From a virus, in the IMG/VR virus record IMGVR_UViG_3300048925_000617, positions 1 through 49,177 of that record: a DNA stretch of 49,177 nucleotides, one strand, 5' to 3'. The position numbers and the translations under genes were made by a program. Below the pieces are notes generated by a model. It was not told the DNA's origin. It saw only the letters and a program-made list of their open reading frames with translations, and did not search any database. Shown piece by piece: positions 8,818-17,376 of the stretch. How positions within the stretch are numbered: the stretch's first letter is position 1; each line of letters opens with the position of its first letter.

Positions 8818-11625
8818 TCACTCCGTTGCTCGAGGGGTGGCGTTAGTATTTCGGGTAATTGACTGCCGCATCGGGCCGCCCTGGTCCATGTCCTGAATGA
8901 ATGCCTGCACAGTAAGTGTGTTTCCATTCTGCGAAGCCTGAGCGTCATAGCTGTGGCTACCCGATGAGTAGTCAAGGAACTGAATATTCACCTGAATGCC
9001 GCTACTGCTCCCACCCTGCATATCCTTATTGCTGATGACCTTTCCATTATCTCCGGGGATCATGTACTGACTGCCGTTATTAGCACGGAAGATTTCAGGC
9101 ATGCCGCCCTCACCCACCTGATACATCGAGCCAGCAGATACCGGCCCACCGTTCTTACGCTTACCAGAAATTGAGCTTGATAGAGCCATTGCAGCAATCA
9201 CAGCGCCTATACCGATTGCTGCAGCGCCACCAAATGACCCGATGGATGCAACGATTGCCGCAGGAGTCCAGGCGGCAGTAGTAACAGCGGCGGATGAAAC
9301 GCTTGCTGCTGTTGTGGTGGCCGTACCGGCTACTGCTGCTGATGTGGTGGCCGCGGTTGCGGCTATCTGAGCAGTTTGTCCCATGATTGCAGACTTAACC
9401 CACTCAACACCCATCTGCACGAATGACTGAACGACACTGCTAAGTACGGTGTTTGCGATATTACCAAGCGCATCATTAAGGCTTTGTGTTCCATTCAGGA
9501 TGCCGGTGATGCTGCTTGAGACCGTATTCATTGAGGTTTGAAGTGTGTCAGCAAACAATTGCGTTGCCACATTTTGCTGTGACCACTCCGCCCACATGGC
9601 TGCCGTTCTCTGATCGCGGTATTGTTTCTCAATCGCTGCTCGGGTAGCTTCAACTTCTGCAATTTTCTGCGGATACAATGCAGCATATTGATTAAGTGCC
9701 TGCATTTGAGCTTGAAAGTTATTATCAACTCCAGCTACGGGTGACGCTGTGCCTTGAAGTTGTTTGTAACCTTGATCGGCCTCTTTTCTTTTCTGGATAG
9801 AAATAGCTGCCTTTTCATTGGCCTCACCCAGCGCTTTAGCTTCATCCATTTGCTTCTGTGTCGCAGAGCTGCCAAGTGACTGCTGCGCGCGCAGTCCTGC
9901 CTCTTCGATCCGTCGCTTTTCCAGAGACTCAGTAGTTAAGTCGGAAGCGGCACGCAAATTCTCCAATTTTTTAGTAATTGACTCTTCTGCACTTGCATGG
10001 CTCTTGGCGGCGGATGCCGCCTCTCTGGTCGCTTTTGCCCCAGCTTTGGCGGCTTGTGTATTAGCCTCTTGCTGTTGATAGGTTTGCAGCCTGACGTTGT
10101 AATAATCTCGGAATGCCTGAGTTCCTTGCTTAATGCCCTGATTTTCAGCATCACGCCATGCCTGAGCTTTCATCTTTTCATCACCTGTTTGCCTGGTGAT
10201 GAAGAGTTCCTGACGTGCTTGCTTTAAGGCTTTATCCTGACTTGATGTCAGACTATCGGTCATCTCCATCAATGCTTTTAGTCGCACTGATGCATCTGCG
10301 CTTGTTGTGGCGATTTCAAGAAGCCGTGCTGCGTATTCTCTGGCTGTTTTCGCTCCAGATGACTGACCATCACCGACTTTTTGCAATGTTACGATCAGTG
10401 CATTCAACTTCTCATCAGATGGATTTTTAGCAATATCTGACAACTGTTTGGCAAACTCATATGCCTGCTGATCTGTTAAATCAAACTTACCAGCCAGTGC
10501 ACCGACGGTTGCAATCATAGACTGCATGGTTGTTTGCCCAGCACGACCAGATGCAGCCGCTTGCTTCATTGCCTCGCTGAAGTCATTTGTAGTGATGCTT
10601 AGAGTTGAAAGGTAATCATTGAAAAGCTTAACGCTGGCATAGCCGCCTCCAAGTGAGGACACCAGCGAATCACCAAATCCGATGAAATCTTTCGATGCCT
10701 TCTGAACCTCTGTCGATACTTTCGCCAGGGCTGATTGAAGTTCGATTTCAGCCTGGTTGCGCATCAGCGTTGCAACCTGGATATTTACCCTCGCTAGTGC
10801 GGCGTACTTCTCGGAGAGCGCGCCAACGCCATTCTGCGAAATTGAAATGACTTTATCTGTTGTTTCAATCGCATCCTTCAATGCATCAATAGCATTTTTG
10901 CCATTTCCGAGTGAGGCGACTAACGTACCGGCAACAACGGTACTCAGCGCAATAACGGCCCCGATTACTGCGCCACCCGGGCCAAATGCCCCAGCCAACT
11001 GGGAACCTTGCTGGGAGAAGGCCACCAACGCCGACTGCCCACCCTGCACCTGCACAATGAAATCCTGAACCTGGTAACCAGCCTGCTGCATGCTGGTCTT
11101 CCACTTTCCAGTACCCTTGGCCCCATTTTCTACGCCAGTCTTCATGTCGTAGAGCCGACCGGTCAGATCGCCGATCTTCTGCTTTTCTTCATCGGTAGCC
11201 TTCGAACCGGCGCGCAACTGAGCGGCAAGCACGGCGGCACTACGCGCGCCATTCTCCTGTGCTTCGTCCAGCACGGCCAGTTGATTACCTAGCGCCTCGA
11301 TGATGGATTCAGCACGACTGAATTCACTGCTAGCTCCGCCGGTTCCGCTGCGAGCCTCATCCATGGCACGGGCAATGCCACTGACATTGGTGTTCAGCTT
11401 GCGCAGCTGATTGTCCATCGAATTGGCATAACCAGCCAGCTCAGTAAACGCGGACCCGGTTTGGGACGCGCTCTGATCGAGGTTATCCATTCCCTTACCG
11501 GACTGCTGAGCGGCGTTATCCAGCTTATCCAGAGCATCAATGGCCTGTTTCCCGCCCTGCAGCAGCGGCTCGACGTCGGCGCTGATTTCATAAACGATGC
11601 TACCGGCGTTTTTCTCACCTGCCAT
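8818..11625 (-). CDS. Tail length tape-measure protein
   Basis: 935 aa, the longest gene. The N terminus (MAGEKNAGSIVYEISADVE) and the long helical Ala/Gln/Lys-rich body are those of lambda-type tape measures. Hydrophobic segments occur near residues 215-240 (AVIGAVIALSTVVAGTLVA) and 785-820. The C terminus has the Gly-rich GGPVSAGSMYQVGEGG motif often seen there. It sets tail length and later enters the cell envelope. It lies directly after the tail chaperone gene. Confidence 0.93.
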   Translation of the reverse strand: MAGEKNAGSIVYEISADVEPLLQGGKQAIDALDKLDNAAQQSGKGMDNLDQSASQTGSAFTELAGYANSMDNQLRKLNTNVSGIARAMDEARSGTGGASSEFSRAESIIEALGNQLAVLDEAQENGARSAAVLAAQLRAGSKATDEEKQKIGDLTGRLYDMKTGVENGAKGTGKWKTSMQQAGYQVQDFIVQVQGGQSALVAFSQQGSQLAGAFGPGGAVIGAVIALSTVVAGTLVASLGNGKNAIDALKDAIETTDKVISISQNGVGALSEKYAALARVNIQVATLMRNQAEIELQSALAKVSTEVQKASKDFIGFGDSLVSSLGGGYASVKLFNDYLSTLSITTNDFSEAMKQAAASGRAGQTTMQSMIATVGALAGKFDLTDQQAYEFAKQLSDIAKNPSDEKLNALIVTLQKVGDGQSSGAKTAREYAARLLEIATTSADASVRLKALMEMTDSLTSSQDKALKQARQELFITRQTGDEKMKAQAWRDAENQGIKQGTQAFRDYYNVRLQTYQQQEANTQAAKAGAKATREAASAAKSHASAEESITKKLENLRAASDLTTESLEKRRIEEAGLRAQQSLGSSATQKQMDEAKALGEANEKAAISIQKRKEADQGYKQLQGTASPVAGVDNNFQAQMQALNQYAALYPQKIAEVEATRAAIEKQYRDQRTAAMWAEWSQQNVATQLFADTLQTSMNTVSSSITGILNGTQSLNDALGNIANTVLSSVVQSFVQMGVEWVKSAIMGQTAQIAATAATTSAAVAGTATTTAASVSSAAVTTAAWTPAAIVASIGSFGGAAAIGIGAVIAAMALSSSISGKRKNGGPVSAGSMYQVGEGGMPEIFRANNGSQYMIPGDNGKVISNKDMQGGSSSGIQVNIQFLDYSSGSHSYDAQASQNGNTLTVQAFIQDMDQGGPMRQSITRNTNATPRATE

Positions 11626-11637
11626 GTCAATCTCCGG

Positions 11638-12309
11638 TTATTTTCCTGCCTTCGCCCGACGCGCGGCTTGTTTCTTCAGATAATCGTCAGCAATGCTGTC
11701 GTACTCATCGCGAGTGAAGCCTTTCTGGTCCGGATATTTCGCCGCCAGCAACATCTGGAACTCGGTCATCGTTAACTGCGAGGCTTCGGCGCGGTTCATG
11801 CCGAAGTGGCTGCGCGCTGCGCTGATGTAGTCGAATGCTTTAAACTCCGTAGTGCGCTCACCGGATTCGTGGCGTTGCAGTTGGCGAACCTTTGCTTTGC
11901 CTACAACGCCGTGCTGCATGAGATGCTGTGCCAGCACGATGATGTCGTTCTTCGGTATCTGGCCCGGGCGGTAAACGACGCAGTGCCTCCAGCCCTTCCA
12001 CTCTCCGATCATTGGCGTCAGGTCGTCATCGCAACACGCCTGCAGTATCAGCATGCACGTTGATAACAGCTTTTCAGCGGCGCGGTTGAATGATGGTGAG
12101 AGCCATTCAGGAATGCGCCCAAGCGTGCCAGCGCAGAAATCTATGAGTTGGGCGACTTCATTGCCATGGATGGTGGAGTACGACTGCACAATCTCTTCCG
12201 GAGTGCCAATCCGTGTCATAGCCGCGAAGGAAGGTCTGAGCAGGTAGTCTTTCCCGCCTTCGCGGCTGTCGCTGATCGAGAGTTCGCCAATATCGGTTAA
12301 AGCGGTCAT
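11638..12309 (-). CDS. Tail assembly chaperone (DUF6246-like)
   Basis: 223 aa between the major tail and tape-measure genes, the position of the lambda G/T chaperones. It is mostly helical and ends in a basic stretch (KKQAARRAKAGK). I see only one long frame and no clear slippery site producing a second product. The role is inferred from position and family resemblance. Confidence 0.7.
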   Translation of the reverse strand: MTALTDIGELSISDSREGGKDYLLRPSFAAMTRIGTPEEIVQSYSTIHGNEVAQLIDFCAGTLGRIPEWLSPSFNRAAEKLLSTCMLILQACCDDDLTPMIGEWKGWRHCVVYRPGQIPKNDIIVLAQHLMQHGVVGKAKVRQLQRHESGERTTEFKAFDYISAARSHFGMNRAEASQLTMTEFQMLLAAKYPDQKGFTRDEYDSIADDYLKKQAARRAKAGK

Positions 12310-12367
12310 AAGCGTTCCAGTAAAACGGTCATTATCAAGGGCAGCACGCCGCCCTTTGGAATGTCCG

Positions 12368-13111
12368 TTAGGTAACGGTTACCGTATGCACGGCCACAAA
12401 GTTTCCGTCTTCGGTATTGATGATGATCTGCGCACTGCCGGAGGCAACGCGGTTCACCGTAACGGTGGTGCCGGAGGCGGTGGCAGTGGCCTTGGTTGGA
12501 TCGGTTGATGCGACAGTGAATTCTTTGTTGGTGGCGCCGGTTGGAGCGATATTCACAGTGAAGGTGCTGGTACCGCCCGCCGCGCCAGTGCTGGTTGCCG
12601 GGGTTACCGTTACCCCAGTCACCGCGACCGCTGTAACTTCGTTCACTTCGATGGTGCTCGCATCGCCGACTTTAAACTCTGTTGAGAACGTTACGATGTC
12701 GTTGGTTCCACCATCTGAGCTCAGAGCCGTGATGTTCATGTAGCCGATGAATTCGACCGGGCCGTAGTCCATGCGAACCCAGATACCAGGCTGGCGCTTG
12801 GCCTTAAGCTCGTCAGCGAAATACTTGATGAACTTGCCGACACCGTACTGGTCCAGCTTGTCCTTCTTGCGCACTTCGCCTTCAAAGCTCAGGGTGAAGT
12901 CACTGTTGGTGATGATGGTCTCGACATAGCCGCCGCCGTCATCCGCATCAGAGGTAACCGAGTTCGGGTTGAAGTCGAAGCCTTTCGACGTACCAGCGGC
13001 CAGCGCCATCCACTCAGATTCAAGTGGCTTGACGTCCGGGCAGCCATCGGCGACTTCCAGCACGACCGCACCGCCGAACAGGCGCTCGTTCGAGTTCTGG
13101 CAATTAGCCAT
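12368..13111 (-). CDS. Major tail tube protein with C-terminal Ig-like (Big2) domain
   Basis: 247 aa. Residues about 1-160 are the tube domain (MANCQNSNERLFGGAVVLEV). After AVAVTGVTVTPATSTG comes a Thr/Val/Ala-rich Ig-like Big2 domain to the end. Such domains decorate tail tubes and may bind surface glycans weakly. It lies between the tail terminator and chaperone genes and follows an intrinsic terminator. Confidence 0.88.
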   Translation of the reverse strand: MANCQNSNERLFGGAVVLEVADGCPDVKPLESEWMALAAGTSKGFDFNPNSVTSDADDGGGYVETIITNSDFTLSFEGEVRKKDKLDQYGVGKFIKYFADELKAKRQPGIWVRMDYGPVEFIGYMNITALSSDGGTNDIVTFSTEFKVGDASTIEVNEVTAVAVTGVTVTPATSTGAAGGTSTFTVNIAPTGATNKEFTVASTDPTKATATASGTTVTVNRVASGSAQIIINTEDGNFVAVHTVTVT

Positions 13112-13132
13112 GTGAAACTCCTCTTTGACGTA

Positions 13133-13158
13133 TAAAAGAAAACCCGCCGGAGCGGGTT
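13133..13158 (-). terminator. Intrinsic terminator before the major tail gene
   Basis: Minus strand AACCCGC-TCCG-GCGGGTT followed by TTTTCTTTT. It lies between the tail terminator gene and the major tail gene. The same CCCGCTCCGGCGGG stem recurs at 39955-39968. Confidence 0.75.
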
Positions 13159-13173
13159 ATTTGGTTGGAATGG

Positions 13174-13557
13174 CTAGTCGCCAAACGTGCATGCAAATTG
13201 CAATCGGAAGACTATTCGCCCTTCTTCTGTGAGCGCCGGCGCGGGGATTGCGCCCATGTTCTGGATGTAGCCGACACACTCGTCAGCCATGGGGTTGGCC
13301 TGGACGTAATCGACGATGCGGTTAGCTGCATCCAGCGCCGCTTTGCGCTTATCTTTTGCACCGACGACATCAACAAGCACGTGATACTCAGATCCGAGGT
13401 TGGTTCGAATTGGCGTCCCGCCGTTTGGCCTGAATACCATGATCGCCTTCGACAGGTCGCCCGGGTCGTCGTACATCAGCTGCTGCACCGTGAAACCGGT
13501 CGTTAGCCCGGCGTCGCCGAACATGTTGCGCACCCTCTCGTGCATCATGGGTGTCAT
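13174..13557 (-). CDS. Tail terminator / minor tail protein
   Basis: 127 aa in the lambda gpU position, between a gp10-like gene and the major tail gene. The layout fits the gpU fold: N-terminal helix MHERVRNMFGDAGL, a central beta strand YHVLVDVVGAKD, then helix and strand. It overlaps the preceding gene's stop by 4 bases. It probably caps the tail and joins it to the head. Confidence 0.65.
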   Translation of the reverse strand: MTPMMHERVRNMFGDAGLTTGFTVQQLMYDDPGDLSKAIMVFRPNGGTPIRTNLGSEYHVLVDVVGAKDKRKAALDAANRIVDYVQANPMADECVGYIQNMGAIPAPALTEEGRIVFRLQFACTFGD

Positions 13558-14018
13558 AACGAAAGCTCCTTGCGCATCACCGCGTCAACGTTATCGCGTT
13601 CGTCATTCGCGCCTTTGGTCAGGAATTGCGGTTCACCATGCGGATCCCAGTAGTTGCCCGTCCCGGTACCGCCGCCGAACTCTTTCGGTTTCTGTGGACC
13701 AAATTCAGACCGGTTACTGGTCACGCCGAAGTGCGCGCGGGGCTGACCTTTGAGCTTTCCAGATGCTTCATGCACGTACGCGGCATAGTTGGCTGAGTAA
13801 CCGATGCGCCCGGTAATGAGCACGCCGCCAGCGTCGATCTCCCGAAACTGGCTGTTAATCAGCGTTGAGGTGTCGATCGGGGTGTAATAGGCCGCCCGGG
13901 CACCGATGAGAATCATCGCCGACTGCAACGCGCGAATAACTTTGCGCCCCTTAACGTCGTTGATGACATCGTTCAGGTGTTTCTTTGCCTGGCTGATGCC
14001 CTTCACTTTGATGCCCAT
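13554..14018 (-). CDS. HK97 gp10-like tail completion protein
   Basis: 154 aa. MGIKVKGISQAKKHLNDVI, then RAAYYTPIDTSTLINSQ and ANYAAYVHE match the HK97 gp10 / lambda gpZ family, which finishes tails for head joining. A GGAG site precedes the ATG. It sits just downstream of an intrinsic terminator and a structured RNA element, so its expression must depend on readthrough. Confidence 0.78.
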   Translation of the reverse strand: MGIKVKGISQAKKHLNDVINDVKGRKVIRALQSAMILIGARAAYYTPIDTSTLINSQFREIDAGGVLITGRIGYSANYAAYVHEASGKLKGQPRAHFGVTSNRSEFGPQKPKEFGGGTGTGNYWDPHGEPQFLTKGANDERDNVDAVMRKELSL

Positions 14019-14035
14019 GACTTTCTCCAGGCAAT

Positions 14036-14059
14036 AAAAAAGGCCGCCATAAGGCGACC
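14036..14059 (-). terminator. Intrinsic terminator just after structured RNA copy A
   Basis: Minus strand GGTCGCC-TTAT-GGCGGCC followed by TTTTTT, 12 bases past the 3' end of the RNA element. It gives that RNA a defined end inside the late operon. Confidence 0.85.
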
Positions 14060-14071
14060 TTCAAAAGTGAT

Positions 14072-14251
14072 GTGGTGTCCGGCGCTGATCTCCGGAATTA
14101 GCTAAATGTTTTAACTGTCAGTTGCCGAACTTTTCCGCCTTCCAGGCACAGCGGTTAGCTTTATCGGTCTTGCTTAGCCTTTAGTGTCACTTTCGCGAAA
14201 CTGACAGTTTTACCCAGCTATGTTTAGCGCATCAGCCTGCGCGTTCACCAC
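14072..14251 (-). ncRNA. Structured RNA element, copy A
   Basis: It fills the only large gap (14019-14263) between two structural genes. Read on the minus strand it opens GTGGTGAACGCGCAGGCTG and closes with CACCAC. Between these are a hairpin GCGCA-GGCTGA-TGCGC, a core with nested stems (TAGCT/AGCTA and CTGTCAG/CTGACAG), and a 3' hairpin TCCGG-AGATCAGCG-CCGGA. The two hairpin loops share GCTGAT/ATCAGC complementarity. No reading frame of note is present. The terminator at 14036-14059 follows. I do not recognise the RNA; the fold is inferred from three copies in this window. Confidence 0.65.
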
Positions 14252-14263
14252 ATGAATATTTTA

Positions 14264-14614
14264 TCATATGCCCGTCAGGATGGCGTAATCATCCGCCAGT
14301 CGCTCGAACGTGTCGGCGTAACGGATAACCTGCCGTACCTCGTCAGCACCGGCCACAACCGGGTCTGGTTCGGTCGACAATCCAATCAGCAGGTAATCCC
14401 CGGTGGCTGCCATCGCAAACTCCGTCCAGACGGTGTTCTTCACTACGATTTCAGCACCGAGGTTGGCTAACTTCTTGCTGAGGCCGCCCTCGTAGTCACA
14501 GAGGATTTGCTCAGGTTCGGCATAACCCAGCGGGTCACCGTATTCATCATTGCCTTCCAGCTTGCGCCAGATGGTCGCCGTGGCGGTGTATGACCAGTTC
14601 GCTACCGATGACAT
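14264..14614 (-). CDS. Head closure / head-tail joining protein (predicted)
   Basis: 116 aa starting MSSVANWSYTATATIWRKL; start and upstream stop share TGATG. It contains DEYGDPLGYAEPEQILCDYEGG and TEFAMAATGDYLLIG, a beta-rich pattern like the head-tail stopper protein that sits before gp10-like genes in this phage type. It is the last gene before structured RNA copy A. Assigned by position, not by a catalytic or binding motif. Confidence 0.65.
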   Translation of the reverse strand: MSSVANWSYTATATIWRKLEGNDEYGDPLGYAEPEQILCDYEGGLSKKLANLGAEIVVKNTVWTEFAMAATGDYLLIGLSTEPDPVVAGADEVRQVIRYADTFERLADDYAILTGI

Positions 14615-14787
14615 CAGCCCTCCTTCCACCTCAGCACCTTCGCGCCCGTAGCCCGGATACGTGGGCAGTTGATGAACCACTCACCGTCCGATTTGACGTA
14701 GCCGGTAGTCTCCCGCCCGGTGTCGGTTTGAACCCACACACGAACAAGCGGCTTTGGTACGCCTTCCGTCACTGATTTGTAAGTCAT
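14614..14787 (-). CDS. Small phage protein in the connector block
   Basis: 57 aa, MTYKSVTEGVPKPLVRVWVQ onward. It is coupled at both ends: its ATG overlaps the upstream stop (ATGA) and its TGA overlaps the next ATG (TGATG). The tight coupling makes it a real gene despite its size. I do not recognise the product. Confidence 0.7.
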   Translation of the reverse strand: MTYKSVTEGVPKPLVRVWVQTDTGRETTGYVKSDGEWFINCPRIRATGAKVLRWKEG

Positions 14788-15062
14788 TGCTCAGCTCCTA
14801 CAACTGTGAAGCCTGTGAGCTGATTTTCATCGTCATACATAGCTGCTACGCGGCCAGTTCCAGTTTTAGCCATAGCGTTCAGGAATCCGACCACACCCAT
14901 GGTGATGACGCCATCGCGAGATTGCGAGCAGACGAATGGAATGTCGCTACCGAGAAATGCTTCGTTGCATACCACTCGATGATTTACCAAGGCATTCGCC
15001 GCAGATTGGTCGGTAGAAAATAACTGGTTAAGCAGTTCGGTAATTAGCTTTGCTTCCAACAT
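14784..15062 (-). CDS. Small structural-operon protein of unknown function
   Basis: 92 aa, MLEAKLITELLNQLF onward. Start shares TAATG with the upstream stop and its end overlaps the next gene. It lies among head-tail connector genes. No motif I can name; it is likely a minor structural or assembly protein. Confidence 0.65.
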   Translation of the reverse strand: MLEAKLITELLNQLFSTDQSAANALVNHRVVCNEAFLGSDIPFVCSQSRDGVITMGVVGFLNAMAKTGTGRVAAMYDDENQLTGFTVVGAEQ

Positions 15063-15442
15063 TAACAGCCCCCGACAACTTCAAAGAACCCGACGCTGCT
15101 CCCTACATCAATCGGGAGGGCTGCCGTGCAACCGGAAGTATCAAGTGCCAGCAGTGCATCGCGCATGCTCCTTACATCGCCGCTGTACTCAAACGAACGC
15201 GACGCCCCTGAAGGCGCTGACTGTGATTTAATGCGCTGGCTGTAGGCCGTGAGCGCCATTAAGGTGACGGCGTATACCTGAATTAGGATTACGTCGCACT
15301 CATCATAGCCAGACGCCTCCATGCACTCCTGAATGCTGTCCAGTTTGCACAGGTAAGCGTCGATCATGAACTCAGGAATTGAGTAACCGAGTGCAGATAG
15401 CTGCTGCTTTACCTGCTCGACTGTTATCTGCACTACTGCCAT
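15062..15442 (-). CDS. Head-tail connector / adaptor protein (predicted)
   Basis: 126 aa. Helical, with IPEFMIDAYLCKLDSIQECM and ILIQVYAVTLMALTAYSQRIKSQSAPSGAS, the pattern of gp6-like adaptors of the head completion ring (helical start, then a Ser/Gly loop). It lies two genes after the major capsid, the usual place for the adaptor. Confidence 0.65.
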   Translation of the reverse strand: MAVVQITVEQVKQQLSALGYSIPEFMIDAYLCKLDSIQECMEASGYDECDVILIQVYAVTLMALTAYSQRIKSQSAPSGASRSFEYSGDVRSMRDALLALDTSGCTAALPIDVGSSVGFFEVVGGC

Positions 15443-15444
15443 GG

Positions 15445-15825
15445 TTACTTATCCTTTTTGCCTGATGCTGCCAGTGCCGCTTCTGCTTCTTCAGCGCGCT
15501 TCGTCACCGCCGCGAGTTGCTCATCAAATGCAACCTTATCCGCCGCAACCTGATCGGTGAGCTTAGCCACCTGCTCCATTGAATCGTCACGCTCCTTCGT
15601 CACCGCCGCGAGTTTCTCGAGCAGATCTGTGGATTGCGTGTTGGCAACAGGTGCCTTATCGCCAAAGAGCTTTTCACCTTTCTTCTTGTCGGTATCTTTA
15701 GCTTTGCCACTCGCTTTCCAGCGCGCCGCAGTAGCATCGTCAACGTCAACGACCGCACCAACCTCCATCTTCCGGAGGTTGGCACCGGCATACAGATTGT
15801 CTGCAATGATTTCTACCAGTGCCAT
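15445..15825 (-). CDS. Phage protein with small N-terminal domain and coiled coil
   Basis: 126 aa. A short beta domain (MALVEIIADNLYAGANLRKM, resembling the N-terminal segment of Mu-like head accessory proteins) is followed by a coiled coil of about 60 residues. The coil contains two LAAVTK(E/R) units, so it arose or expanded by an internal duplication; the duplication is also visible in the DNA (repeated CGTCACCGCCGCGAGTT). It follows the major capsid gene. Function unknown. Confidence 0.7.
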   Translation of the reverse strand: MALVEIIADNLYAGANLRKMEVGAVVDVDDATAARWKASGKAKDTDKKKGEKLFGDKAPVANTQSTDLLEKLAAVTKERDDSMEQVAKLTDQVAADKVAFDEQLAAVTKRAEEAEAALAASGKKDK

Positions 15826-15835
15826 GTCTTACCCC

Positions 15836-16930
15836 TTAGCTGTGCGCGTAGATGACGGACTTCTTGCTGTTGATGTCGGTCTTAACCATCAGGCCTGCGG
15901 CGCCCCAGGTACGCCAGATGTAATCGCTGTTGTAGTACGGGCGCGGATCGGCAACGGTGCCGAACGCCTGGCCTACAATCGGAGCAATCACGCCAGCGGT
16001 CAGCGGAACAATCAGGATCTGGTTGCCGGTCAGCTGAGCATCTTCTTTAATCGCGGAAATGCCGGACAGTTTCAGAAGCTCCTGCAGGATGGTGTCAGAC
16101 TGGTAGTTGTCGCTGAAGTAGCGCTCAAGGTTGGAGATGATGGCGCTGGAAACATACCAGGTTTGCTCTGCGTACTGGTTGTTAGTCAGTTTGAGCGTAT
16201 CGCGCAGTTTGATTGCGGCGTTACGGATCTGCTCAGCAGTTGCCGATGCGTCGGTGAAGTCGATATTCAGGCCTGATGCACCCAAATCCACCATAGCCAC
16301 GCGCTCGTCGTTCTTCAGCCCCTTCCAGGTCTTATCATCGAACTTGATGTAATTCCCTTCAGCATCGCGGTATCCGTTGTAGATGTAGTCAACGTACTGG
16401 CGACGTACTTCGTTTGTGGACTCGAACTGAGCATCAGAGATGATGTCGAACGCGTCAGGGTTATTCAGGCGAGGCTCACGCCAGTGGAACTTGAAGCCGG
16501 TATCATGAACCGGAACCATCGTGCCGTCGTACTGGTACTGTACCGCATCCAGCGCCGCGCCGATCTGCCCTGACATGGATGTGTGCGCCCACATGCGACC
16601 GCCAGACTTAGCGTACTCGTACACAGTCTGGTTGATACGCACCGAGCGGGACAGTGGCATCAGATCGTTGAACAGAGTGAACTCAGTGTTCGGCTGGAAT
16701 TGACGCAATACGGTCTGGTCAAACGCCTTATACAGGTCAGCAGGTGAACGCACCGCGTTGATGCCATTCAGCTGGTTAACCGCATTGATGCGATCTGCCA
16801 TTTCCTGCATAACGTTAATGCCCTGATGGTTCAGTGCAGCGTCACGTTCCTGAGAAAGCATACCAAACTGGTACTGGTTCACGGCCAGGTTGCCGGTCTT
16901 TTCGCCCAGCGATTTAGAATAAACAAGCAT
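15836..16930 (-). CDS. Major capsid protein (DUF2184-like)
   Basis: 364 aa. Position after a cement gene and before connector genes, and strings such as NTEFTLFNDLMPLSRSVRIN, SGRMWAHTSMSGQIG-type loops and QILIVPLTAGVIAPIVGQ, fit the DUF2184 major capsid family with an HK97-like fold. No N-terminal prohead propeptide is evident. Confidence 0.88.
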   Translation of the reverse strand: MLVYSKSLGEKTGNLAVNQYQFGMLSQERDAALNHQGINVMQEMADRINAVNQLNGINAVRSPADLYKAFDQTVLRQFQPNTEFTLFNDLMPLSRSVRINQTVYEYAKSGGRMWAHTSMSGQIGAALDAVQYQYDGTMVPVHDTGFKFHWREPRLNNPDAFDIISDAQFESTNEVRRQYVDYIYNGYRDAEGNYIKFDDKTWKGLKNDERVAMVDLGASGLNIDFTDASATAEQIRNAAIKLRDTLKLTNNQYAEQTWYVSSAIISNLERYFSDNYQSDTILQELLKLSGISAIKEDAQLTGNQILIVPLTAGVIAPIVGQAFGTVADPRPYYNSDYIWRTWGAAGLMVKTDINSKKSVIYAHS

Positions 16931-16941
16931 TAAGTGACTCC

Positions 16942-17370
16942 TTACTTAATCACTACGCGAATGAGGTCGCCAGCTACGGCGGTAATTGAGCGTTCTTCGT
17001 CGCAGTAGCAACGATCTGCCTCACCAGTGGCCCACTTTTTCACCTGGCCGTTAGCGATTGAGAGGGCATCGCCTTTTTTGTAGGTGCCGGCAGCTGCACG
17101 GACGTTCAGGAACATGCCTGGCAGCGGGTGAATTGCGACCAGCAAGTCGTCTACCGCGTAGGTGTCATCCACGGTTTTGCAGCGCAAGTAGTCGTAATCT
17201 GCTGCGTAGATGACAGCCTGCTCAGCGCCTGCTACTGACGCTTTGAATACGCCCGCATCGAAGAACCCGAGAGTGCCAGGCTTGACCGCTGTGGCGCGAC
17301 CTTCACGGTTGAGAAGCGGATTAGGGAATACGCCACCGGCGTGAATTACGTGTTTTCCATCTTTAGCCAT
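16942..17370 (-). CDS. Capsid cement / decoration protein
   Basis: 142 aa between the DUF2213 gene and the major capsid. It is beta-rich with Gly-Ala loops (ATAVKPGTLGFFDAG, LNVRAAAGTYKKGDALSI), typical of phage cement proteins that stabilise the expanded capsid. Start MAKDGKHVIHAGGV has a good site upstream. Confidence 0.75.
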   Translation of the reverse strand: MAKDGKHVIHAGGVFPNPLLNREGRATAVKPGTLGFFDAGVFKASVAGAEQAVIYAADYDYLRCKTVDDTYAVDDLLVAIHPLPGMFLNVRAAAGTYKKGDALSIANGQVKKWATGEADRCYCDEERSITAVAGDLIRVVIK

Positions 17371-17376
17371 TTCGGT

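Noticed and set aside
15557-16276. Long plus-strand frame opposite the capsid and coiled-coil genes
   Set aside because: A shadow of high-GC minus-strand genes, spanning two of them and their gap.
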